Assembly (NCBI GenBank): GCA_900554715.1 | Contig: USIN01000059.1 | Location: forward strand, 1-8,952 | From: an uncultured Bacteroidales bacterium | Lineage (GTDB): Bacteria; Bacteroidota; Bacteroidia; Bacteroidales; Muribaculaceae | DNA: 8,952 nucleotides | Reading direction: 5' to 3' | Shown here: in pieces, positions 1 to 5,810 of the stretch | How the letters are laid out: every line of letters starts with the position of its first letter | How positions within the stretch are numbered: the stretch's first letter is position 1 | Notes under the pieces: model-generated | Seen by the model: the letters and a program-made list of their open reading frames with translations, nothing else | Databases searched by the model: none | Told to the model about the DNA's origin: nothing | Made by a program: the position numbers and the translations under genes

Positions 1-1157
1 AGGAGCTTATGGAGCGTGAGGGCATATCGGAAGATGAAGCCAAACAGAAATCGCCCCTCATGGCTGAAGCGCGCGAGATGCTCCGCCGCTGGGAGGAGAA
101 AGACCCCGAGGTGCGCAAACTCTGGGAGATGATGAACTCATGGGTATACGAAGGGTTCGGCGACACATACAAGCGTCTCGGAGTAGACTTCGACAAGATC
201 TATTACGAGAGCGACACATACCTCGAAGGTAAAGCCAAAGTGCTCGAGGGACTGGAAAAAGGGATCATGACACGCGACGCCGACGGATCTGTATGGGCAG
301 ACCTCACCGACGCCGGTCTCGACCGCAAGCTGCTCCTCCGTTCCGACGGCACATCAGTATACATGACACAGGATATCGGCACCGCCAAACTGCGTTTCCA
401 GGACTACCCCATCGACAAGATGATCTATGTTGTCGGAAACGAGCAGAACTACCATTTCCAGGTGCTTTCGCTGCTGCTTGACCGCCTCGGTTTCAAGTGG
501 GGCAAAGACCTCGTGCACTTCTCCTACGGCATGGTGGAACTCCCCGAAGGCAAGATGAAGAGCCGTGAGGGCACAGTGGTGGATGCCGACGACCTCATGG
601 AGGAGATGGTAAGCGGCGCACGCGAGGTTTCACGCGAGCTCGGCAAACTCGACGGCCTCACCGAAGCCGAGACAGAAGAGATCTCGGAGATCGTGGGTCT
701 GGGAGCGCTCAAATACTTCCTGCTCAAGGTCGATCCGCGCAAGAATATGACCTTCAATCCCAAGGAATCGATCGATTTCAACGGCAATACAGGTCCCTTC
801 ATCCAGTATACCTACGCCCGCATCCGATCGGTGCTCCGTCGTGCCGCCGAGGCAGGTACGGCCGCTGTCGACTATTCGGCAGTCGTTCCCTGCGAGAAAG
901 AGATTGCCCTGATTCAGCGCCTCGCCTCATATCCCGGCGTCGTAGCCGAGGCAGGACGCAGCTATTCGCCCGCGCTCATAGCCAACTATGTCTATGACCT
1001 CGCCAAAGAATACAATCAGTTCTATCACGACTGCCCCGTGCTCCGCGAGAGCGACGATGCCGTGCGTTCGCTGCGTCTGGCACTCTGCGACGCCACCTCG
1101 CGTGTCATCGCCTCGGGTATGGCACTTCTCGGCATAAAAGTCCCCGAACGAATGTAA
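1..1157 (+). CDS. argS: Arginyl-tRNA synthetase, C-terminal two-thirds (5' end outside window)
   Basis: This cytoplasmic class I aminoacyl-tRNA synthetase charges tRNA-Arg with arginine using ATP. The reading frame is open from base 3, so the gene starts upstream of the window. About 384 residues are visible, and bacterial ArgRS is usually 550-600, so the N-terminal tRNA-binding domain and the HIGH motif are missing here. Counting from the Met at base 9, the rest of the catalytic domain runs to about residue 245. It includes the YVVGNEQNYHFQ segment (140-151) and a KMSKS-equivalent loop KMKSREG (182-188), a variant form that is usual for ArgRS. The DALR-type anticodon-binding domain follows, opening with DFNGNTGPFIQYTYAR (256-271) and ending in the typical VPERM. 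The internal ATG at base 9 is not the true start. No damage is visible. A BI-1 family gene follows 45 bases downstream. Confidence 0.97.
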   Translation, partial: ELMEREGISEDEAKQKSPLMAEAREMLRRWEEKDPEVRKLWEMMNSWVYEGFGDTYKRLGVDFDKIYYESDTYLEGKAKVLEGLEKGIMTRDADGSVWADLTDAGLDRKLLLRSDGTSVYMTQDIGTAKLRFQDYPIDKMIYVVGNEQNYHFQVLSLLLDRLGFKWGKDLVHFSYGMVELPEGKMKSREGTVVDADDLMEEMVSGAREVSRELGKLDGLTEAETEEISEIVGLGALKYFLLKVDPRKNMTFNPKESIDFNGNTGPFIQYTYARIRSVLRRAAEAGTAAVDYSAVVPCEKEIALIQRLASYPGVVAEAGRSYSPALIANYVYDLAKEYNQFYHDCPVLRESDDAVRSLRLALCDATSRVIASGMALLGIKVPERM

Positions 1158-1202
1158 TCACGTTTATAAAAACATATATCATTCATCTTTAAACACATTG
1201 AT

Positions 1203-1901
1203 ATGAACAACACTCCTTATGATTCTTATCAGAATCGCACCATGGTCTCGACCGTTTCATCGGTGATGAAGCGTGTCTACTTCAAGATGACGCTCGGTCT
1301 GCTCGTATCGGCCTTCGTCTCGCTGTGGGCTTCGCAAAGCGCTGCCTTCTGGAACCTCATGTATAACAACTCGTGGCTGATGTGGGGACTCCTTATCGCC
1401 GAAGTCGGCATTGTCATCGCCATCACGGCCGCCATCAATAAACTCAGCAGCCCCGTGGCTTCGCTGCTCTTCTATGTCTTCGCCGCAGTCAACGGTCTGA
1501 CACTGGCGCCGATATTCCTCGCCTATGCCCATGAGACGATAGCCACGACCTTCTTCGTCACAGCCGGCACATTCGCCGCCATGAGCATCTACGGCTATTT
1601 CACTTCCAACGACCTCTCGCGCATGGGTTCGATACTTATCATGGCCCTCTTCGGCATCATCATCGCCACTCTTGTCAACCTGTTCATCAAGAGCGAGACC
1701 ATGATGTGGATCATCACCTACGCCGGTGTGCTTATCTTCGTAGGCCTCACCGCCTGGGATACCCAGCAGATCAAGAACATGGCCATGACTGCTCCGGCCG
1801 GAGCCACGGGCCGTCTCGCCACCATCGGCGCTCTCAACCTCTACCTCGACTTCATCAACCTCTTCCTCTATCTGTTGCGCATCTTCGGCAACAGAGATTA
1901 A
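1203..1901 (+). CDS. Bax inhibitor-1/YccA (BI-1, UPF0005) family inner-membrane protein
   Basis: This is a 232-residue integral membrane protein of the BI-1/TMBIM family, of normal length. Bacterial members such as BsYetJ conduct calcium in a pH-dependent way, and E. coli YccA modulates the FtsH protease. Which role applies here is unknown. About seven hydrophobic segments are visible, near residues 27-47, 56-78, 84-108, 113-133, 140-162, 165-185 and 205-228. Two family signatures support the call: GLTAWDTQQI (181-190) and ALNLYLDFINLFLYLLRIFG (210-229). Asp186 and Asp216 are probably the pair that forms the pH-sensing contact in YetJ (inference from position). The start at 1203 gives a short polar N-terminus before the first helix. 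The upstream gap is AT-rich with no Shine-Dalgarno, as usual in Bacteroidetes. The gene may be read from its own promoter or from argS, and it ends before a strong terminator. Confidence 0.95.
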   Translation: MNNTPYDSYQNRTMVSTVSSVMKRVYFKMTLGLLVSAFVSLWASQSAAFWNLMYNNSWLMWGLLIAEVGIVIAITAAINKLSSPVASLLFYVFAAVNGLTLAPIFLAYAHETIATTFFVTAGTFAAMSIYGYFTSNDLSRMGSILIMALFGIIIATLVNLFIKSETMMWIITYAGVLIFVGLTAWDTQQIKNMAMTAPAGATGRLATIGALNLYLDFINLFLYLLRIFGNRD

Positions 1902-1929
1902 AGGACAAAACATCTGTAACATAACGACC

Positions 1930-1966
1930 GACCGCCGCCGTGGATGCCATGACGGCGGTCATTTTT
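1930..1966 (+). terminator. Rho-independent terminator of the BI-1 gene
   Basis: GACCGCCG (1930-1937) pairs perfectly with CGGCGGTC (1953-1960) around a 15-base loop, and the RNA then runs into ATTTTTAT. It lies 28 bases after the BI-1 stop and separates that gene from the small gene at 2003. Confidence 0.85.
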
Positions 1967-2002
1967 ATAATCGGCTGAATAATACTTAAAAACTTAATTA
2001 TT

Positions 2003-2281
2003 ATGACATATGACCTCCTTTACCGTCCCAAATACGGCAATTATGTCGCAGTGCTGACCGGCAGCGATATCGATGTCGTTGACCCTAATGTTTTCCGGGC
2101 AGTTGTGCATTTCAGAGAACTGTTGCTGCGGATTTATCTCAATTGGTCTCAAATCGTGCGCATCCCCCTCGAAGACGTCGCCACAGCCGAGCGTCTCGCT
2201 GCCCTCGATACTCTGCCCGTGGCTGTCATAAGAGGCGATGATGTCGAAGAGTTGCGCGCCGAGATTAAAATAGTGCGTTAA
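2003..2281 (+). CDS. Small hypothetical protein, 92 residues
   Basis: I do not recognise this protein. It starts MTYDLLYRPKYGNY and ends in a charged helical-looking stretch (DDVEELRAEIKIVR). It has no signal peptide, membrane segment, Cys cluster or nucleotide-binding motif, so it should be a small soluble cytoplasmic protein. Residues 31-55 look like an amphipathic helix (VFRAVVHFRELLLRIYLNWSQIVR region), followed by an acidic helix and a short beta strand (LPVAVIRG). It stands alone between the BI-1 terminator and the lipoprotein gene, with an AT-rich leader of about 35 bases. The GC-rich third positions and the compact fit between flanking genes favour a real gene. A similar-length frame on the opposite strand has a far less protein-like composition and was rejected. 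The function is unknown. Confidence 0.65.
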   Translation: MTYDLLYRPKYGNYVAVLTGSDIDVVDPNVFRAVVHFRELLLRIYLNWSQIVRIPLEDVATAERLAALDTLPVAVIRGDDVEELRAEIKIVR

Positions 2282-2348
2282 GCGTGAACAAACCGGCATC
2301 TTCGGCCGTTATGCCCTTAGTGAATTATAAATCCGGTAAATTGAATAA

Positions 2349-2867
2349 ATGATTATTATGAAAAAGTATCTCTATCTTCTCGTCGCCGCAATGATGACAG
2401 TGGCGGCCACAGCCTTTGCCTCGTGCAGCGATGATGACGACAATACGATTGACACCGAAAACGCTATCAGGCTCCGCAAGGCCCTCGACGCCATCTATCC
2501 CGGCGCTTCCGAACGCGCCGAGTGGGAAAAAGATCAGGGTTATTTTGTCGCCGAGTTCGACAACGAATACCGTCAGGACGTAGAGGTCTGGTTTGCCGAC
2601 GACGCCAAATGGGTGATGACGCAGACCGATCTCGAGCGCATCGACCAGTTGCCTCAGGCTGTTCAGGCCGCTTTCAACGCCGGCGGCTATAGTGATTACC
2701 GCGTCGACGACGTCGACTACTACGAACGTTTTGACGGCAGCTTCTATGTCATCGAAGCCGAGAAAGCCGGTCAGCCCGACACCGAGCTTTTCTATAAAGA
2801 CAACGGTGAGTTTATCAAAGCCCATACCGGCAAGAGCATCAAGATTTACCCTCATACCAAGATTTGA
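2349..2867 (+). CDS. Surface lipoprotein with PepSY-like (DUF2874-type) repeats
   Basis: This is an exported lipoprotein of up to 172 residues. Translation may start at 2349 (MIIMKK) or, as likely, at the Met at 2358 (MKKYLY), which gives a cleaner signal peptide. The signal has a hydrophobic core (residues 7-22) and a lipobox FASC, with Cys26 as the lipidated residue. Cys26 is followed by SDDDD, which matches the lipoprotein export signal known to send Bacteroides lipoproteins to the outer face of the outer membrane, so the mature protein is probably surface-exposed. The rest resembles the PepSY-like family common in Bacteroidales: two related segments, about 40-95 (ALDAIYPGA..W..D..YFVAEF) and 98-160 (LPQAVQAAFNAGGYSDYRVDDVDYY), each with a helix and then strands rich in Tyr and acidic residues. 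Members are small periplasmic or surface proteins of poorly known role. The gene is monocistronic and ends before a strong terminator. Confidence 0.87.
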   Translation: MIIMKKYLYLLVAAMMTVAATAFASCSDDDDNTIDTENAIRLRKALDAIYPGASERAEWEKDQGYFVAEFDNEYRQDVEVWFADDAKWVMTQTDLERIDQLPQAVQAAFNAGGYSDYRVDDVDYYERFDGSFYVIEAEKAGQPDTELFYKDNGEFIKAHTGKSIKIYPHTKI

Positions 2868-2889
2868 CACTGACTATCCGTGCGGATTG

Positions 2890-2937
2890 CAGCAAAAAGC
2901 CACATATATTCAAAAATATGTGGCTTTTTGCTGTTTT
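2890..2937. terminator. Perfect 18-bp stem terminator, probably active in both directions
   Basis: An 18-base arm (2890-2907) pairs perfectly with 2916-2933 around the 8-base loop ATTCAAAA, followed by TTTT. The stem carries an A-run on the left and the matching T-run on the right. It lies 22 bases after the lipoprotein stop and ends that transcript. Confidence 0.92.
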
Positions 2938-2956
2938 AAAACATAAAAAATTGCGA

Positions 2957-2986
2957 TTGCAGAACCAAAAATTTATTTTACATTTA
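2957..2986 (+). promoter_or_regulatory. Possible ald promoter (Bacteroidetes type)
   Basis: TTG (2957-2959) as a -33 element is followed after 19 bases by TACATTTA (2979-2986), which matches TAnnTTTG at all but the last base. It lies in the AT-rich 120-base gap between the lipoprotein terminator and ald and would give a leader of about 60 bases. The match is weak and unproven. Confidence 0.35.
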
Positions 2987-3053
2987 CGCGCTGCCACGAA
3001 CGACAGTTCATTGAATAAACTAACAATTTTAACACCTTAAAAAACACTCAATT

Positions 3054-4157
3054 ATGTTAATCGGAGTTCCCAAAGAGATTAAAAACAACGAGAACCGGGT
3101 GGCGATGACACCTGCCGGCGTCAAAGAGATGACGGCACACGGTCACACAGTCTACGTACAGCATACCGCCGGCGAAGGCAGCGGCTTCAGCGACAAGCAA
3201 TATGAAGATGCCGGCGCTACGATATTACCGACAATCGAAGACGTCTATGCGACGGCCGACATGATCATAAAGGTCAAGGAGCCGATTGAGCCCGAATACA
3301 AACTTGTCAGAAAAGGCCAGCTCGTCTTCACCTACTTCCATTTTGCCAGCGATCTCGAGCTCACCGAGGCCATGATAGCCTCGGGCGCCACCTGCATCGC
3401 CTACGAGACAGTCACCGACCGCAACCGCCGTCTGCCGCTGCTCGTGCCTATGAGTGAAGTCGCCGGCCGCATGTCGGTTCAGGAAGGCGCGCGTTTCCTC
3501 GAGAAATCGCAGGGCGGACGCGGTCTGCTCATGGGAGGTGTCCCCGGTGTCAAGCCGGCGAAGGTGCTCATCCTCGGTGCCGGCGTCGTCGGACGCAACG
3601 CCGCCCTGATGGCCGCAGGTCTGGGTGCCGACGTCACCATAACCGACGTCTCGCTCGACATTCTGCGCCATGTCGCCGAAGTGATGCCTAAAAACGTCAG
3701 GACACTCTATTCGTCGCGCCACAACATCGAGGAAGAGCTGCCCGCGACCGATCTCGTCATCGGTTCGGTACTCATTCCCGGTGCCAAAGCCCCCCATCTG
3801 ATTACAAAAGATATGGTGAAACTGCTCAAGCCCGGTTCGGTCATGGTCGACGTTGCCATCGACCAGGGCGGATGCTTCGAGACATCTCACCCCACGACAC
3901 ACTCCGAACCCGTCTATACCGTCGACGGTGTCATTCACTATGCCGTTGCCAACATCCCCGCTGTGCCTTACACCTCGACCCTTGCGCTGACAAACGCCAC
4001 GCTTCCCTACGCTCTTCGTCTGGCCGACATGGGCTGGAAGAAAGCCTGCGAGCGTGACCCGGGTCTGGCCGACGGTGTCAACATCGTCGCAGGCAAAGTC
4101 ACCTTCCGCGGCGTCGCCGAAGCATGGGGTCTCAAATACACCGAGCTCGACCTGTAA
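3054..4157 (+). CDS. ald: Alanine dehydrogenase
   Basis: This cytoplasmic enzyme (EC 1.4.1.1) reversibly converts L-alanine and NAD+ to pyruvate, ammonium and NADH, linking alanine use to carbon and nitrogen balance. It has 367 residues, close to the usual 370. The numbering matches the well-studied mycobacterial enzyme: substrate-binding Arg15 and Lys75, catalytic His96 and Asp270 are all present. The opening MLIGVPKEIKNNENRVAMTP is the family's typical N-terminus, which fixes the start. The NAD-binding Rossmann fold has GAGVVG at 175-180 and the ribose-binding Asp at 198. The C-terminus (HYAVANIPAVPYTSTLALTN, 295-314) is also typical. No partner gene is adjacent, so it looks monocistronic. 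No nearby operator or riboswitch was recognised. The pyridine nucleotide transhydrogenase alpha subunit is a related family but lacks this full set and has membrane segments. Confidence 0.98.
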   Translation: MLIGVPKEIKNNENRVAMTPAGVKEMTAHGHTVYVQHTAGEGSGFSDKQYEDAGATILPTIEDVYATADMIIKVKEPIEPEYKLVRKGQLVFTYFHFASDLELTEAMIASGATCIAYETVTDRNRRLPLLVPMSEVAGRMSVQEGARFLEKSQGGRGLLMGGVPGVKPAKVLILGAGVVGRNAALMAAGLGADVTITDVSLDILRHVAEVMPKNVRTLYSSRHNIEEELPATDLVIGSVLIPGAKAPHLITKDMVKLLKPGSVMVDVAIDQGGCFETSHPTTHSEPVYTVDGVIHYAVANIPAVPYTSTLALTNATLPYALRLADMGWKKACERDPGLADGVNIVAGKVTFRGVAEAWGLKYTELDL

Positions 4158-4180
4158 ATACCTAAAATCACAGTCAATAC

Positions 4181-4216
4181 GCAGAGGCAGACCGCACCCC
4201 CGCGGCCTGCCTCTGC
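4181..4216 (+). terminator. Hairpin after ald, possible terminator without a U-tract
   Basis: GCAGAGGCAG (4181-4190) pairs perfectly with CTGCCTCTGC (4207-4216). After one mismatch, CCGC/GCGG extends the stem by four pairs around a loop of about six bases. It lies 23 bases after the ald stop. No T-run follows, so it may act as a 3'-end protecting hairpin or a weak terminator. The hairpin at 4295 could complete termination. Confidence 0.5.
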
Positions 4217-4246
4217 CCGTCATGAGCCCCCGACTGCTCTCTCCAT

Positions 4247-4355
4247 AAAGCACTTTACGCCCCAAACTGCACTCCCGAAAAAGCACTTTTCTCTAAAAAT
4301 GCTCTCTACACAGAGCATTTTTTCATGCAAAAGTGTTGTTTATAAAAAGCACTTT
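4247..4355. repeat. Four spaced copies of the near-palindrome AAAGCACTTT
   Basis: AAAGCACTTT occurs exactly at 4247-4256, 4280-4289 and 4346-4355. A degenerate copy AGAGCATTTT (8/10) lies at 4312-4321. Start-to-start distances are 33, 32 and 34 bases, close to three helical turns. Each copy has symmetric AAAG/CTTT arms around a central CA. An inverted partial match (AAAGTG) sits at 4330-4335. The last copy lies inside the promoter spacer of the ATPase gene, which suggests a series of operator sites. The binding protein is unknown, and the regulatory role is inference. Confidence 0.65.
4295..4323. terminator. Bidirectional hairpin terminator upstream of the ATPase gene
   Basis: AAAAATGCTCT (4295-4305) pairs perfectly over 11 bases with AGAGCATTTTT (4312-4322) around the loop CTACAC. 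A-runs and T-runs at the two ends give a U-tract in either direction. It lies upstream of the promoter at 4336-4366 and would block read-through from ald. Its right arm overlaps the degenerate third copy of the AAAGCACTTT repeat. Confidence 0.75.
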
Positions 4356-4366
4356 CGCTATATTTG
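4336..4366 (+). promoter_or_regulatory. Bacteroidetes sigma-ABfr-type promoter of the ATPase gene
   Basis: The -7 element TATATTTG (4359-4366) matches TAnnTTTG exactly. A TTG (4336-4338) lies 20 bases upstream as the -33 element. Transcription would begin about 4371-4376, just before the ATG at 4382, giving a very short leader. The promoter excludes the in-frame TTG at 4364 as the start, since it lies inside the -7 box. An AAAGCACTTT copy (4346-4355) fills the spacer, where a bound protein would block RNA polymerase. Confidence 0.75.
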
Positions 4367-4381
4367 CAAAAAATTCAGGAT

Positions 4382-5586
4382 ATGGAGAATCTCATTCGCA
4401 CTTCGCAAAGGCTTGTAAGCCAAGTTGACACATCGATTCATCGCTATCTCTACGACAGTATCAGCTGGGACGCGAGACAAGTGATGATAAAAGGTGCGCG
4501 CGGTGTGGGCAAGACCACAATGCTCCAGCAGAGGATTAAGGAGCAGTTCGGCGTGTCCGAGCAGGCGCTCTATGCCTCTTGCGACAACATGTGGTTCACC
4601 GACAACAGGCTGATAGACCTCGTCGACTGGCACGAATCGCATGGCGGTACCCATCTGTTTCTCGACGAGATACACCTCTACGAAGGCAACTGGCAGCGCG
4701 AGCTTAAAAACATCTACGACAGCTATCCCGATTACCACGTCGTCTTTACCGGCAGCTCCATCATCTCGACGCGGCGCTCGCCGACCTCAGCCGCCGGTGC
4801 ATTCCCTATCGCCTTTACGGGCTTTCGTTTCGTGAATGGCTGAAATTCAAGGATATAGCTGACATAGCATCGGTTGAATTAGAAGATTTACTGAAAAACC
4901 ATAGCAGAATAGCCTGGGACATAATCGGCAAACTCGGCGACAAGAAAGTACTCCCGCTTTTCTCTCAATATCTCGGCAAAGGCTATTATCCTTATTTCAA
5001 GACCGACAGAACCGAAGGTGTCTATTACGGCAGAGTAGGGCGCAGCGTCGAAACGACCATTATGCGTGACTTGCCCGCGTCTGAGAAAATTGAATACGAG
5101 ACTCTCTACAAGCTTAAAAAGCTGCTTTACATAATGTCAACCGAAGTGCCTTTCAGCCTCAACGTGCAGTCTTTGAGTCAGAAGATACAGGTGTCACGCA
5201 ACACCGTCGTGCGCATGTTCGAGCTGCTCGACAAAGGCGCCGTGCTCCGTTCGCTCCACAGCGGATGGCGTTCGCCCAAATCAGTCGCAAAACCCGAGAA
5301 AGTACTGTTCGACAATGTCGACATCATGGCTGCGTTGAGCAATCTCAACGAAATCGGCACCGTGCGCGAGACATTTGTCGCATCAATGCTCGCACCCGGC
5401 CATACCCTCTACGACCCCGAGGCCGGCGACCTGCTCGTCGACGAGAAATATCTCTTCGAGATAGGAGGCAAAGGCAAGCAATATAGGCAGATAGCCGACC
5501 TTCCCGACAGCTACGTCATAGTCGACGACACCGAGTCAGGCACCGGCAACAAAATCCCCATGTGGCTATTAGGCTTCCTTTATTAA
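4382..5586 (+). pseudogene. AAA ATPase with DUF4143-type C-terminus, frameshifted
   Basis: Two frames together encode one protein of the AAA_14/DUF4143 ATPase family, which is abundant in Bacteroidales and of poorly known cellular role. The first part starts at ATG 4382 and carries Walker A GARGVGKTT (38-46), Walker B HLFLDEIH (91-98) and the sensor-like TGSS (123-126). After IleIle (to 4765) the frame fails and would stop at 4843, giving 153 residues. From 4768 the next frame, with no stop, continues the family sequence: DAALADLSRR, YRLYGLSFREWLKF, a winged-helix-like segment around 5167-5260 (SLSQKIQVSRNTVVRMFELL), and an end with EIGGKGKQYRQIADLPDSYV and a WLLGFLY terminus. One or four bases appear lost near 4766. 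No slippery run is present, so programmed shifting is unlikely. The rebuilt length is about 401 residues, normal for the family. It could also be a sequencing error. Neither fragment alone should be a working ATPase. Confidence 0.88.
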
Positions 5587-5600
5587 TCAGAACCCCGGGA

Positions 5601-5624
5601 CGCGATAGTCTCCCGACTATCGCG
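5601..5624. terminator. Perfect 10-bp hairpin after the ATPase gene
   Basis: CGCGATAGTC (5601-5610) pairs perfectly with GACTATCGCG (5615-5624) around a TCCC tetraloop, 14 bases after the ATPase stop. There is no T-run on either side, so termination is uncertain. It may be a 3'-end stabilising hairpin or part of a repeat element. Confidence 0.45.
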
Positions 5625-5742
5625 GAAAACGCGGAACCTCAGTCGGTTGCGGCTACGGTCGGCATTGAGCTACGGCTTCAGTAGTAGCTAACGCGTTGAC
5701 CTCCAAGGGCTGAAGCCCTTGGTCCATAGCTTCGTGCGCTGA
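5625..5742. repeat. Gene-free palindromic intergenic segment, possible dispersed repeat
   Basis: No gene is seen here. The clearest element is CCAAGGGC-TGAA-GCCCTTGG (5703-5722), an 8-bp perfect stem with a TGAA loop. Around it lie related short words: GGCTACGG at 5649, AGCTACGGCTTC near 5669 and a diverged inverted form ATAGCTTCG near 5726. The mixture of near-repeats resembles an intergenic repeat element such as REP/BIME-like sequences. Whether it recurs in the genome cannot be judged from this window. Confidence 0.4.
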
Positions 5743-5782
5743 CTTATATATAACAGCGCCCGACCTCATTGGCCGGGCGCTG
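5743..5782 (-). terminator. Terminator of the minus-strand Ig-like protein gene
   Basis: CAGCGCCCGACC (5754-5765) pairs with GGCCGGGCGCTG (5771-5782) with a single mismatch and a five-base loop. Read on the minus strand, the stem is followed by TTATATATAA (5753-5744), a U/A-rich tail. It lies about 29 bases beyond the stop of the 1007-residue gene. Confidence 0.75.
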
Positions 5783-5810
5783 CTGCTGATAGTATGTTAA
5801 GGTTGTCAGA

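Noticed and set aside
1257..1922. 221-codon open frame on the minus strand opposite the BI-1 gene
   Set aside because: It is antisense to a clear membrane-protein gene, its product is an extreme Glu/Asp/His/Gly-rich sequence, and it has no family features. It arises from codon bias of the plus strand.
1994..2299. 101-codon minus-strand frame over the small 92-residue gene
   Set aside because: It has unlikely composition with scattered His/Cys, and it would run into the BI-1 terminator region. The plus-strand frame is more protein-like. Some doubt remains because neither has a known family.
3225..4286. 353-codon open frame on the minus strand opposite ald
   Set aside because: Alanine dehydrogenase is certain on the plus strand. 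The antisense product has low-complexity, shadow-like composition and no motif.
4247..4355. CRISPR array
   Set aside because: The repeated word is only 10 bases, intervals are AT-rich promoter DNA, and no cas gene is present.
4364..4381. TTG at 4364 as the start of the ATPase gene
   Set aside because: It lies inside the exact -7 promoter element and before the expected transcription start. The ATG at 4382 gives the usual N-terminus.
4760..4775. Programmed ribosomal frameshift in the ATPase gene
   Set aside because: There is no X-XXY-YYZ slippery heptamer, no homopolymer, and no clear stimulatory structure at the point where the frames must join.
5062..5586. Independent 174-residue DNA-binding protein starting at the ATG at 5062
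   Set aside because: The same frame is open and family-like from 4768, so this ATG is an internal Met of the ATPase C-terminal part and not a gene start.
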